NCBI RefSeq assembly: GCF_024746835.1
Contig: NZ_CP080531.1
Location: 5,600,001 to 5,664,000 of the forward strand
Source: Mesorhizobium sp. AR02
Lineage (GTDB): Bacteria > Pseudomonadota > Alphaproteobacteria > Rhizobiales > Rhizobiaceae
Direction: 5' to 3'
DNA: 64,000 bases
Position numbers and translations under genes: made by a program
Part shown: positions 28,123 to 36,469 of the stretch, in pieces
Position numbering within the stretch: the stretch's first letter is position 1
Layout of the letters: each line of letters opens with the position of its first letter
The notes under the pieces: generated by a model
Databases searched by the model: none
The model's input: the letters and a program-made list of their open reading frames with translations, nothing else
What the model was told of the DNA's origin: nothing

Positions 28123-29670
28123 ATGCCTGGCATGAACGAACCAAGACGCAAGCGCGGCGCCGAGCGCACCAGCAACCGGGGGCCAGCGCCCATCCCGCAG
28201 CTGCCGCAGAGGCGGGTGACGAATCCCTATCCGCCGATGGCGTTGCTGTCTCCAGACCAGATCGAGGCGATCCACCAGGCATCGATGCATATATTGGAGA
28301 ATTTCGGCATCGAGGTGATGAGCCCACGGGCGCTGGCGCTGTTCGAGAAGGCGGGTGCTGCGGTTGATCACGCCTCGGCCAATGTCCGCATCGACCGTGG
28401 CATGGTCGACGAGGCACTGAAGACGACGCGGTCCAACTACACGCTGACACCACGCAACCCGGCCAAGTCAATCCATCTCGGCGGCAACACCATCAATTTC
28501 ACGCTCGTTGCCGGGCCGCCCAATGTCCACGACATGGAGCGTGGCCGCCGCGCCGGCAATTTGCGCGACTATGCGGATCTCACCCGGCTGGCGCAGCATT
28601 TCCACTGCGTCCACATGCTTGGCAACCAGGTCTGTGCGCCGGTCGAGCTGCCGGCCAACTCACGCCATCTCGACACCTATTTCACCAATCTGACGCTGAC
28701 CGACAAGAGTTTTCATGTCTCGGCGATTGGCCGGGGCAGGGCGCTGGACGGCATCGAGATGATGGCGATCGCGCGCGGGCTGACGCTGGAGCAGCTGCGC
28801 GACGATCCCGGCATCGCCACCATCATCTCGGTCAACTCGCCGCGCCGCTTCGACGAGATGATGGCCGAGGGGCTGATGACGATGGCCGAGTTCGGCCAGT
28901 CGGTGGCGGTGACGCCGTTCACACTGATGGGGGCGATGAGCCCGGTGACGCTGGCGGGTGCTTTGGCGCAGCAGAATGCCGAGGCGCTGTTCGGCGTCGT
29001 GCTGACGCAGCTGGTACGGCCAGGCGCACCAGTGATGTATGGCGCCTTCACCTCCAATGTCGACATGAAATCGGGCGCGCCGGCCTTCGGTACGCCTGAG
29101 AACACCAAGGCCAATATCGCCTCGGGGCAATTGGCGCGGCGCTACGGGCTGCCCTACCGGACGACGCCCGGCTCGGCCTCCAACGCGGCGGACGCGCAAG
29201 GCGCTTACGAAACGCTGATGGCGCTTTGGGGCGCCGTGCTCGGCCATGGCAACCTCGTCTATCATGCCGCCGGCTGGCAGGAGGGCGGGCTGACGGCGTC
29301 GTTCGAAAAATTCATCATCGATGTCGAGATGATCCAGCACATGATGGAGTTCTTGCGCCCGATCGTGGTCGATGAGGCTGAACTCGCCGTCGAGGCGCTG
29401 GGCGCGGTGCCGACGGGCGGGCACTTCTTCGGCGAGCCGCACACGCTGGAGCGTTACGCCACCGCCTTCTACCAGCCGATCCTGTCCAACTGGCAGAATT
29501 TTGAAGCCTGGCAGGAAGCCGGCGGGCTCGACGCAACCGCGCGCGCGACGCGGCTGTGGAAGAAAGCACTGGAAGACTATGTCGAGCCTGTGATGGATCC
29601 TGCCGTGCGCGAGGCGCTGGAAGCCTATGTCGCCAGGCGCAAGGAAGCGATCGGGCAGGGCGAGCCGTGA
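28123..29670 (+). CDS. Trimethylamine methyltransferase (MttB) family protein, non-pyrrolysine
   Basis: 515-residue MttB-superfamily methyltransferase. The frame has no internal amber codon, so it is a non-pyrrolysine member; characterised relatives demethylate glycine betaine, carnitine or other quaternary amines, passing the methyl to a corrinoid protein. Recognisable family stretches include LLSPDQIEAIHQASMHIL near residue 45 and NTKANIASGQLARRYGLP near 330. No corrinoid protein gene is adjacent. The next gene encodes a folate-type demethylase, which hints at stepwise degradation of a methylated amine. Start ATG at 28123 is preceded by GAGG; a TTG at 28120 is less likely. Confidence 0.82.
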   Translation: MPGMNEPRRKRGAERTSNRGPAPIPQLPQRRVTNPYPPMALLSPDQIEAIHQASMHILENFGIEVMSPRALALFEKAGAAVDHASANVRIDRGMVDEALKTTRSNYTLTPRNPAKSIHLGGNTINFTLVAGPPNVHDMERGRRAGNLRDYADLTRLAQHFHCVHMLGNQVCAPVELPANSRHLDTYFTNLTLTDKSFHVSAIGRGRALDGIEMMAIARGLTLEQLRDDPGIATIISVNSPRRFDEMMAEGLMTMAEFGQSVAVTPFTLMGAMSPVTLAGALAQQNAEALFGVVLTQLVRPGAPVMYGAFTSNVDMKSGAPAFGTPENTKANIASGQLARRYGLPYRTTPGSASNAADAQGAYETLMALWGAVLGHGNLVYHAAGWQEGGLTASFEKFIIDVEMIQHMMEFLRPIVVDEAELAVEALGAVPTGGHFFGEPHTLERYATAFYQPILSNWQNFEAWQEAGGLDATARATRLWKKALEDYVEPVMDPAVREALEAYVARRKEAIGQGEP

Positions 29671-29727
29671 CGCCTCCCATCCTGATTCATCTCACCCATC
29701 CAATTCATTGATATCAGAGAAAAATCC

Positions 29728-32154
29728 ATGAAATCGCATGCAAAGGTCGTGGTCATTGGCGGCGGTGTCGTCGGGTGTTCGGTGCTGTTCCATCTCGCGC
29801 GCCACGGCTGGACCGACGTGGTGCTGCTGGAGCGTGATGAGCTGACCTCAGGCTCGACCTGGCACGCTGCCGGCGGCATGCACACGATCAATGGCGACCC
29901 CAACGTCGCCAAGCTGCAGAAATACACCATCAACCTCTACAAGGAGATCGAGGAGCTGTCCGGCCAGGCGACCGGCGTGCACCTGACCGGCGGCGTGCTG
30001 CTCGCCGCGACCGAGGCGCGGCTGGACTGGCTGCGTGGTGTCGTTGCCAAAGGCCGCTATCTCGGCATCGAGCTGGAAGTGATCTCGCCGAAAGAAGCAG
30101 CCGAACTGATGCCGCTGCTCGACCCCAAGCAGTTCGTTGGCGCCGTCCGCAACAAGGAGGACGGCCATCTCGATCCCTCTGGCGTCACCCATGCCTATGC
30201 CAAGGCGGCGCGGAAACTCGGCGCCGAGGTCGAGCGCTTCACCAAGGTCGAGGACATCGTGCGGCGGCCCGACGGGCTGTGGCGCGTCATCACCAACAAG
30301 GGCGAGGTGGTGGCCGAGCATGTCGTCAATGCCGGCGGCCTGTGGGCGCGCGAGGTCGGCCGCATGGTCGGGCTGGAACTGCCGGTGCTGGCCATGGAGC
30401 ACATGTACCTGATCACCGAGGACATGCCGGAAGTCGCCGCCTGGAACGCCAAGACGGGTACGGAGATCATCCACGCTGTCGATTTCGACGGCGAACTTTA
30501 CCTGCGCCAGGAACGCGGCGGCATGCTGATGGGCACCTATGAGAAGGCCAACAAGCCATGGTCCGAACACCAGACGCCATGGAATTTCGGCCATGAATTG
30601 CTCGAGCCTGACATCGACCGCATCGCGCCGTCGCTGGAGGTCGGCTTCCGGCATTTCCCGGCCTTTGAGAAGACCGGCATCAAGCAGATCATCAACGGGC
30701 CTTTCACCTTCGCGCCGGATGGCAACCCGCTGGTCGGGCCGGTGCGCGGCCTGCCGGGTTTTTGGGTCGCTTGCGGCGTCATGGCCGGTTTTTCGCAGGG
30801 CGGCGGGGTTGGTCTTGCGCTGTCCAACTGGATGATCGAGGGTGATCCCGGCGCCGACATCTGGGCCATGGATGTGGCACGCTATGGCGACTGGGCGACG
30901 ATGGCCTACACCAATGCCAAGGTGCGCGAGAACTATTCAAGGCGCTTCTCGATCCGCTTCCCCAATGAGGAACTGCCCGCCGGACGGCCGTTGAAGACGA
31001 CCCCGGTTTACGATCTTCTTTCGGCCAAGGGCGCGCAGTTTGGCGTCGCCTATGGGCTGGAAGTGCCGCTCTGGTATGCGCCGGAAGGCATCAAGGACGA
31101 GTTCTCGTGGCGGCGTTCCAACGATTTTTCCCATGTCGCCAGGGAGGTTGCGGCGGTTCGCGGTGGCGTCGGCCTGTCGGAGATTTCGAGCTTCGCCAAA
31201 TACAAGGTGAGGGGCGACGGGGCGGCTGCCTGGCTCGACCGCATGCTCGCCTGTAAGCTGCCGAAACCCGGCCGCATGACGTTGGCGCCGATGCTCAAGG
31301 ACGATGGCAGGCTGATCGGCGATTTCACGCTGGCCAATCTCGGCTCGGACGGGTGGTTCCTCGCTGGCTCCGGTATTGCCGAGCAATATCACATGCGCTG
31401 GTTCGAGGCGCATCTGCCTGGAGATGGCTCGGTTCACATCGAGGCGCTGGGGGCGAAACTCACCGGCCTTGCAATTGCCGGGCCGAAAGCGCGGGAGGTG
31501 CTGGCCAAGGTCAGCCGCGCGGATGTCTCCAACGCAGTATTTCCGTTTATGGCGGTGGCGAAGATGGATATCGGCATGGCGCCGTGCCTTGTCGGCCGCG
31601 TCAGCTACACCGGCGATCTCGGCTACGAGATCTGGGTGGCGCCGGAATATCAGCGCGCGGCGTTCAATGCGCTGATGGCGGCGGGTGGGGAGTTCGGCAT
31701 CGGCCTGTTCGGCTCTCGGGCGCTCAATGCGCTCAGGCTGGAGAAGAACTACGGCTCATGGGGGCGCGAATACCGGCCGATCTACGGGCCGCTCGAAGCC
31801 GGGCTCGACCGCTTCGTCGCCTATGGCAAGGAGGCGGACTTCATCGGCAAGGCGGCGGCACTGGCCGAGCGCAAGCAAGGCGGCAAGTTGCGGCTGCGCA
31901 GCTTCATCGTCGATGCGGACGATGCCGATGTCATCGGCGACGAGCCGATCTGGTTCGGCGGCGCGGTGCGCGGCTGGGTGACGTCGGGGGGCTACGCGCA
32001 TCACTCGAAAAAGTCGGTCGCCATCGGTTATGTCCCGAAGGAGATCGCCGACGAGAGCGACGGCTTCGAGATCGAACTGCTGGGCAAGCGCCACGCGGCG
32101 CGCATCCAGGCAGCGCCGCTGTTCGATGCGAATTTCGAACGGATGCGGGGGTGA
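29728..32154 (+). CDS. FAD-dependent oxidoreductase with GcvT domain (dimethylglycine/sarcosine dehydrogenase-like)
   Basis: 808-residue oxidative N-demethylase. Domains: N-terminal DAO/FAD domain with VVVIGGGVVGCSVLFH at residue 7 and the SGSTWHAAGGMH segment whose His is the covalent FAD attachment site in dimethylglycine dehydrogenase; a linker (FAO_M) near 375-430; and folate-binding GcvT plus GcvT_C domains from about 430 to the end (ISSFAKYKVRG, LGYEIWVAPEYQRAAF). Expected reaction: oxidation of an N-methyl group, with formaldehyde captured on tetrahydrofolate. It lies 57 bases after the MttB-like gene and is presumably co-transcribed. Dimethylglycine or sarcosine are the first substrates to consider. 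Confidence 0.87.
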   Translation: MKSHAKVVVIGGGVVGCSVLFHLARHGWTDVVLLERDELTSGSTWHAAGGMHTINGDPNVAKLQKYTINLYKEIEELSGQATGVHLTGGVLLAATEARLDWLRGVVAKGRYLGIELEVISPKEAAELMPLLDPKQFVGAVRNKEDGHLDPSGVTHAYAKAARKLGAEVERFTKVEDIVRRPDGLWRVITNKGEVVAEHVVNAGGLWAREVGRMVGLELPVLAMEHMYLITEDMPEVAAWNAKTGTEIIHAVDFDGELYLRQERGGMLMGTYEKANKPWSEHQTPWNFGHELLEPDIDRIAPSLEVGFRHFPAFEKTGIKQIINGPFTFAPDGNPLVGPVRGLPGFWVACGVMAGFSQGGGVGLALSNWMIEGDPGADIWAMDVARYGDWATMAYTNAKVRENYSRRFSIRFPNEELPAGRPLKTTPVYDLLSAKGAQFGVAYGLEVPLWYAPEGIKDEFSWRRSNDFSHVAREVAAVRGGVGLSEISSFAKYKVRGDGAAAWLDRMLACKLPKPGRMTLAPMLKDDGRLIGDFTLANLGSDGWFLAGSGIAEQYHMRWFEAHLPGDGSVHIEALGAKLTGLAIAGPKAREVLAKVSRADVSNAVFPFMAVAKMDIGMAPCLVGRVSYTGDLGYEIWVAPEYQRAAFNALMAAGGEFGIGLFGSRALNALRLEKNYGSWGREYRPIYGPLEAGLDRFVAYGKEADFIGKAAALAERKQGGKLRLRSFIVDADDADVIGDEPIWFGGAVRGWVTSGGYAHHSKKSVAIGYVPKEIADESDGFEIELLGKRHAARIQAAPLFDANFERMRG

Positions 32155-32327
32155 AGGCTCATTGTCTTTGCCGACTGCCCAGCCGGCGAGGCCGATGAAG
32201 CGCTCGGCTAGGCGATCCCGTTAGAGCTGAAGCCGCTTCCCCCGAAAGACGCCGCAGAGCTGACACCATAGCCACTTGTTGGATGAACAGCTTCGTGATT
32301 GTGTTTCGCCGAAAAAGGGGGCGTAGA

Positions 32328-33320
32328 ATGCCAGACGATGAAAAGCACGAAGTGTCGGTCGAGGTCGGCGTTACACCAGAGGGCCTGAAGGCTAAGATTA
32401 GGTCGCGGCTGGTTTCTGCCGTGGACTACTTCTTGGGAAATAAGGTCACAAAACGTGGCGTTGCCGATGAGTTGCTTATCGAATCCGAAAGAGCCAAAGG
32501 AAAACGAGCGGAGAAGCTTCGCGATACCCTTGCCGATATGGCAATTGACCACATCAAGAATGATCCAGCATTAGTCGAGGATTATTTGAAGTCGGAATTC
32601 CCAGGACTTTTCAAAGCCCGCGAGAACATCCAAGGGTCGATCACCCATGCGAGTGATCATCTGAATTCCCTACCTCCTCCAGTGGACGAGGAGCTTGAGG
32701 GCATCAGCGAAAACCTCGACGAAGACTGGCTTAACCTCTGGGGCAGCTATGCTGAAAAAGCATCTAGCGAAAGCATGAGGATGTGGTGGGGAAGAATCTT
32801 AGCCGGAGAAGTCCGCCAACCAGGTGCGTTTTCGCGAAGGACGCTTAGAATCGCATCCGAATTGGACAAGGACACTGCTGAGGTCTTCGCTGGCGCCATA
32901 CAACGCCGGCTACCGCCAAGGTTTCTGGTAGACCCAAGAGTCGAGACAAAACCGGGCTCTCTGCGCATCCCGCAGGGAGACCTGCCTGGATTTGACCTCT
33001 TGGACAACGCCGGGCTAATTGAAATGACCGGCTCTCTTGGGGTCACCATGACCTTTCAAGCGCCAGCAGGCGTTCTGGTCAAGCTTGAGGTTGGACCATT
33101 TGTATTGCAAATGCAGCAGAGCCCGGGTTTGAAGATCTCGATTCGTGGTTTCAATCTCACTCACACAGGGATGGAGCTTGCTGCACTTCAGCCTCCAGAC
33201 CATCGAACAACGGCAGAGCTACTGGCCAGACACGTTGCTACAGCTTGCAAATGGGTTCGTCTCTTGGGCCCCGATGGGCACAATGAAGTGCTGCATGGGG
33301 ATCCGGAGGCCGACGGTTAG
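32328..33320 (+). CDS. DUF2806-like protein of unknown function
   Basis: 330 residues from the ATG at 32328, which has GGGGGCG upstream; the frame is open to 32283. The central motif MWWGRILAGEVRQPGAFSRR followed by LRIASELDKDTAEVF resembles DUF2806-type proteins; I am moderately sure of that family. No signal peptide or membrane segment; the N-terminal half is charged and helical, the C-terminal half more beta-rich. The gene visibly carries more A/T and less biased codons than its neighbours (for example many TCC, AGA, ATT, TTA codons), a sign of horizontal acquisition. It is a singleton with no partner gene. Confidence 0.6.
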   Translation: MPDDEKHEVSVEVGVTPEGLKAKIRSRLVSAVDYFLGNKVTKRGVADELLIESERAKGKRAEKLRDTLADMAIDHIKNDPALVEDYLKSEFPGLFKARENIQGSITHASDHLNSLPPPVDEELEGISENLDEDWLNLWGSYAEKASSESMRMWWGRILAGEVRQPGAFSRRTLRIASELDKDTAEVFAGAIQRRLPPRFLVDPRVETKPGSLRIPQGDLPGFDLLDNAGLIEMTGSLGVTMTFQAPAGVLVKLEVGPFVLQMQQSPGLKISIRGFNLTHTGMELAALQPPDHRTTAELLARHVATACKWVRLLGPDGHNEVLHGDPEADG

Positions 33321-33390
33321 AAAGTGAATCATCTTTTCGAGCATTCAGATAGGGGCATGGCTCCCGTCTCGGTTGTAGACCGGTTCAGCA

Positions 33391-33783
33391 TCACCCATTG
33401 CTGCGGTTGTCCAGCGCAAAAGCGCCGGCGCCGGCGAAGACCAGATAGAGGAAGATGAAGCAGAAGGAGATCGCCGCGTCGCCGCCATTGTTGGCCGGGA
33501 AGAAGTCGCGCGGCATGTGCGCCATGAAATAGGCGATCGCCATTTCACCGGCCAGGAGGAACGCAACCGGGCGCGTGAACAGGCCAAGAGCCAAGAGAAT
33601 GCCGCCGGCGAATTCGAGGATGCCGGCGGTCGTCGTCAGCCCGGTGAGGGCATGAGGCTCGGCGCTGACGGGGAAGTTGAACAGTTTCTGGCTGCCATGC
33701 TCGATGAACTGCAGCGCGGTCATGATGCGCAGCACGCCGAGCGCCTGCGGCTGGTATCTGGCAAGGCCTTCAAAAAGCTTCAT
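33391..33783 (-). CDS. DoxX family membrane protein
   Basis: 130-residue integral membrane protein with four hydrophobic segments (LGVLRIMTALQFIEHG, GILEFAGGILLALGLF, PVAFLLAGEMAIAYFM, ISFCFIFLYLVFAGAG). The GxxEFxGGxLLxxGLFTRP pattern is the DoxX/SURF4 signature. The biochemical role of such proteins is uncertain; some are linked to redox stress or thiosulfate:quinone oxidation. Divergent from the following small secreted protein gene. Confidence 0.85.
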   Translation of the reverse strand: MKLFEGLARYQPQALGVLRIMTALQFIEHGSQKLFNFPVSAEPHALTGLTTTAGILEFAGGILLALGLFTRPVAFLLAGEMAIAYFMAHMPRDFFPANNGGDAAISFCFIFLYLVFAGAGAFALDNRSNG

Positions 33784-33921
33784 CTAAAACTCCATTTTCA
33801 CCCTCCCGGCCCGGCCATAAATTATCGCCCGGCGCTGGACCATTCACTTCCCATGGCGTGCTATCAACAATCGGTGATTGGAAATGTTTCCCAGTATGAC
33901 CTTTGATATTGTTCTCGTCTG

Positions 33922-33957
33922 GGTTGCATTCGTATCGCTATGGTTGTATTAGTATCG
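33922..33957 (+). promoter_or_regulatory. Two 16-base direct repeats 20 bases apart, candidate operator
   Basis: GGTTGCATTCGTATCG and GGTTGTATTAGTATCG differ at two positions and start exactly 20 bases (about two helical turns) apart, upstream of the secreted-protein start at 33984 and downstream of the divergent DoxX start. The spacing fits two regulator dimers bound on one DNA face; the regulator is unknown. Confidence 0.45.
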
Positions 33958-33983
33958 ACACTCTAAACCTGTGGGTTCTTGCC

Positions 33984-34472
33984 ATGAAAAAAGTCACCAT
34001 CAGCCTATTCGCAATCCTTGCAGGCACCAGCTTCGCCATGGCCGAGGACGCCGGTTGCGAGGCCTTCAAATGGCCGGTGACGCGGGAACAGGCGCTGTTT
34101 GCCGCGGCGCCGGCGACGACGTCTGGAGCAGCGCTGGCGGTGGGTGCCGCCGCGGATCTGGCACTGGTCCCGGCGGAGAAAGCCGGTTTTACGCTGCCGC
34201 CCGAGCACGCCCCGGCAGAGGGCACGTTCGGTGCCGTCGCCAGCGTGGAGGTGCCGGCCGAAGGCGCCATTCAGATAAGCCTGTCAGGCGAGGCCTGGAT
34301 CGATGTTATCCAGGACGGCAAGGCCATCAAGTCGGCCGGCTATAGCGGCGTGAAAACCTGCCCCGGCATCCGCAAGAGCGTGCGCTTCAAGCTTGCGGCC
34401 GGCCCGGCCACCGTCCAGTTCAGCGGCGCGAAAAAGGCTGAACTGAAGGTCGCGGTGCTGACGCCGGAGTGA
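33984..34472 (+). CDS. Small secreted protein of unknown function
   Basis: 162-residue protein with a clear signal peptide (MKKVTISLFAILAGTSFAMA, cleaved before EDAGC). The mature part is Ala-rich with little predicted helix at the C-terminus and two cysteines (DAGCEAF and KTCPGIR) that could form a disulfide. I recognise no domain. The frame is open to 33903 but the ATG at 33984 coincides with the signal peptide; no strong Shine-Dalgarno is seen. Its promoter region carries two direct repeats. Confidence 0.7.
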   Translation: MKKVTISLFAILAGTSFAMAEDAGCEAFKWPVTREQALFAAAPATTSGAALAVGAAADLALVPAEKAGFTLPPEHAPAEGTFGAVASVEVPAEGAIQISLSGEAWIDVIQDGKAIKSAGYSGVKTCPGIRKSVRFKLAAGPATVQFSGAKKAELKVAVLTPE

Positions 34473-34480
34473 TCCCTGGG

Positions 34481-34510
34481 GAGCTTGAGGTCAGCGAGCT
34501 TGAGGTCAGC
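34481..34510. repeat. Exact 15-base tandem duplication
   Basis: GAGCTTGAGGTCAGC occurs twice back to back, just after the secreted-protein stop and just before a palindromic element. Likely a replication slip or a trace of an insertion event. Confidence 0.7.
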
Positions 34511-34512
34511 GG

Positions 34513-34626
34513 GACAGCGCCCCCTCTGGCCTGCCGGACGTTCGTCATTTGGAAAGCCAAGCAGTTGGCTTTCCATCCGCTTCGCGGACCATTCCTCAAC
34601 CCCCACGAGGGGGGAGATCGGCTGTC
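34513..34626. repeat. Palindromic intergenic element with inner hairpin
   Basis: Ends GACAGC/GCTGTC in inverted orientation. The left arm (GCCCCCTCTGGCCTGCCGG) resembles the arm of the 3652-3816 element. The middle contains a perfect 10-base stem GGAAAGCCAA/TTGGCTTTCC with a GCAG loop (34551-34574). It lies between the convergent secreted-protein and VOC genes and could also terminate transcription. Confidence 0.6.
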
Positions 34627-34664
34627 CGATCGGCTTTCGCCAATGACGCGTTGCTGATCCGCGC

Positions 34665-35441
34665 CTACCGCACCGGCGCCATCAGCGCGAAATGCGCGCC
34701 TTGCGGATCCTGGCACTGCACGATCCAGCTGCCGCCGGGGACCTCCATCGGCCCCATCAGGATCTTGCCGCCATTGTCGGTGACGCGTTTTGCGGCGGCG
34801 TCGATGCCGGTGACGTTGAAATAGAACTGCCAGACCGGCACTGGAATCTGTTCGGGCTTGTTCATGATGCCGCCGCCGGATTCGGGGCCGGCCGTAAATG
34901 TCTGGTAGATGCCCATCGGGCCCATGTCGAAGTCGCCGGCATTGGCCCAGCCGAACTGGCCGGAATAAAAGTCGAACGCGGCCTTCCAATCGCTGGTGTA
35001 GAGCTCGTGCCAGCCGATATGGCCCGGTGTCGTCGCGGGAAGGACAGGCTGGTCGGGGAGATTGGGCTGCAGGAACATGAAGGTCGCGCCTTGCGGATCC
35101 GCCACGACGGCAAAGCGGCCGACGCCCGGAATGTCGTCAGGCTGGCGGTGGACGGCACCACCAGCTTTCTTGAGCGATACGGTCGAAGTATCGACATCGC
35201 TCGTGTGGATATAGCCGACCCAGGCAGGCGGCATGCCCATCTTGGCTGCATCCTCCGGCATCGTCATCAGGCCGCCGACGCCACGCTCGGCGGAATTCAC
35301 CACGATGTAGCGCGGCATGCCGGGCGCCTTGTCGAAGGGTTCGGCTTTCCAGCCGACCACCTTGGTATAGAACGTCTCGGCGGCGTCGAGGTCTGATGTC
35401 ATCAACTCGTACCAGAAGAAGGGCATCGGGGATTTTGGCAT
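34665..35441 (-). CDS. VOC family protein, two glyoxalase-like modules
   Basis: 258-residue cytosolic protein with two vicinal-oxygen-chelate modules: residues about 5-120 (FFWYELMTSDLDAAETFY ... DPQGATFMFLQ) and 135-258 (GWHELYTSDWKAAFDFY ... DPQGAHFALMAPV). Paired betaalphabetabetabeta modules form one metal-dependent active site in this family (glyoxalases, dioxygenases, resistance proteins); the substrate is unknown. The start at 35441 has GAGGAG at good distance, better than a GTG at 35456. Confidence 0.85.
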   Translation of the reverse strand: MPKSPMPFFWYELMTSDLDAAETFYTKVVGWKAEPFDKAPGMPRYIVVNSAERGVGGLMTMPEDAAKMGMPPAWVGYIHTSDVDTSTVSLKKAGGAVHRQPDDIPGVGRFAVVADPQGATFMFLQPNLPDQPVLPATTPGHIGWHELYTSDWKAAFDFYSGQFGWANAGDFDMGPMGIYQTFTAGPESGGGIMNKPEQIPVPVWQFYFNVTGIDAAAKRVTDNGGKILMGPMEVPGGSWIVQCQDPQGAHFALMAPVR

Positions 35442-35482
35442 TGTCGGTCTCCTCACCGTTCAGGTATCGATCGTCGTGCGAT

Positions 35483-35508
35483 CCATCCCAGGACGATCCT
35501 GGCGATGG
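35483..35508. promoter_or_regulatory. Inverted repeat in the divergent VOC-chaC promoter region
   Basis: CCATC-CCAGGA and TCCTGG-C-GATGG pair over 11 bases with one bulged base and a 3-base centre. It sits about 40 bases upstream of the VOC start and 105 bases before the chaC-like start, a typical place for a shared operator. Confidence 0.35.
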
Positions 35509-35613
35509 AAATCCGACAACCGCCCGAACAATAATGTCGGCCTGTGACATGCGTTCCCCGATTGCATGCCCGGCTTTTTTCGATTTCTCTGCGGTAAGAG
35601 GGTTGTCGTTTTC

Positions 35614-36348
35614 ATGCGCCTTATGTCGCTCACGCCTGAGCTTGTCGCACTGTGCCATCGGCAAGAGGCCGATCCCGGGCCCGACCCGAACTGGACGCAG
35701 TTGAGCGACGCGGATTTCCAAGCCCTTGCCTTGCGGCTATCCGGCGAAGCCGACGCAGGGCCGCTCTGGGTGTTCGCTTATGGCTCGCTGATCTGGAAGC
35801 CGGAATTCGAGTCGGTCGAGCAGCAGCTTGCCACTGCCTATGGCTGGCACCGATCGTTCTATCTCGACATGGTGCGTTGGCGCGGCAGTGCCGAGCAGCC
35901 GGGGCTGATGATGGCGCTCGAACGCGGCGGGCGGTGCAACGGCGTGATCTACCGCTTGCCGGACGGCGAAAAACCGGCGCAGATCGAAAGGCTGCTGCGG
36001 CGCGAGATCAGCGACCATGAGAGCATCAGCTCGGTCCGGTGGCTGCCCGTGCATACGGCGCAAGGGGCGCTGCGGGCGCTGGGCTTCTGGGTTGGCGTGA
36101 AGGGCAGGGGGACGTCGCCGAACCAGCCGCTGGAGAAGGTGGCGCGCGTCTTGGCCAGGGCCTGTGGCCATATCGGCTCCGGCGCGGAATATCTCTACAA
36201 CACCGTCAGCCACCTCGAAGCGTTCGGCATCCATGACCGCAATCTGTGGCGGCTGCAGCAACTGGTGGCGGATGAGGTCCGGGCCATCCATGGCCGGCCG
36301 GTCGATGAGGACTACCCGCCCGGGCAAGAGCAGTCGATCACCGCATAA
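35614..36348 (+). CDS. ChaC-like gamma-glutamylcyclotransferase
   Basis: 244 residues. Predicted to split glutathione into 5-oxoproline and Cys-Gly. The family signature VFAYGSLIWKPEFE (substrate-binding YGSL) is near residue 53, followed by HRSFYLDMVRWRGS and a conserved NTVSHLEAFGIHDRNLW near the C-terminus. Length fits bacterial ChaC proteins. The frame opens at 35566; I favour the ATG at 35614, preceded by AGAGGG. It is divergent from the VOC gene, so both may answer to thiol or electrophile stress; this link is inference. Confidence 0.85.
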   Translation: MRLMSLTPELVALCHRQEADPGPDPNWTQLSDADFQALALRLSGEADAGPLWVFAYGSLIWKPEFESVEQQLATAYGWHRSFYLDMVRWRGSAEQPGLMMALERGGRCNGVIYRLPDGEKPAQIERLLRREISDHESISSVRWLPVHTAQGALRALGFWVGVKGRGTSPNQPLEKVARVLARACGHIGSGAEYLYNTVSHLEAFGIHDRNLWRLQQLVADEVRAIHGRPVDEDYPPGQEQSITA

Positions 36349-36403
36349 CATGAGTGAAAAAATCATGTTTTTATTCAGCCTTTTCAGAGGCTTGCGCCGA
36401 AAA

Positions 36404-36419
36404 TTGACCAATTGATAAA
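36404..36419 (+). promoter_or_regulatory. RutR-like operator upstream of preT
   Basis: TTGACCAATTGATAAA matches the RutR consensus TTGACCANNTGGTCAA at 12 of 14 defined positions, with a perfect left half. It is 50 bases upstream of the preT start in a 121-base gap. A second match is in front of the transaminase gene (45314-45329). Confidence 0.6.
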
Positions 36420-36469
36420 AAAATAAAACGTGCTAGCCTTCCCCAAAACGAAAACATGGGGAACTGACA

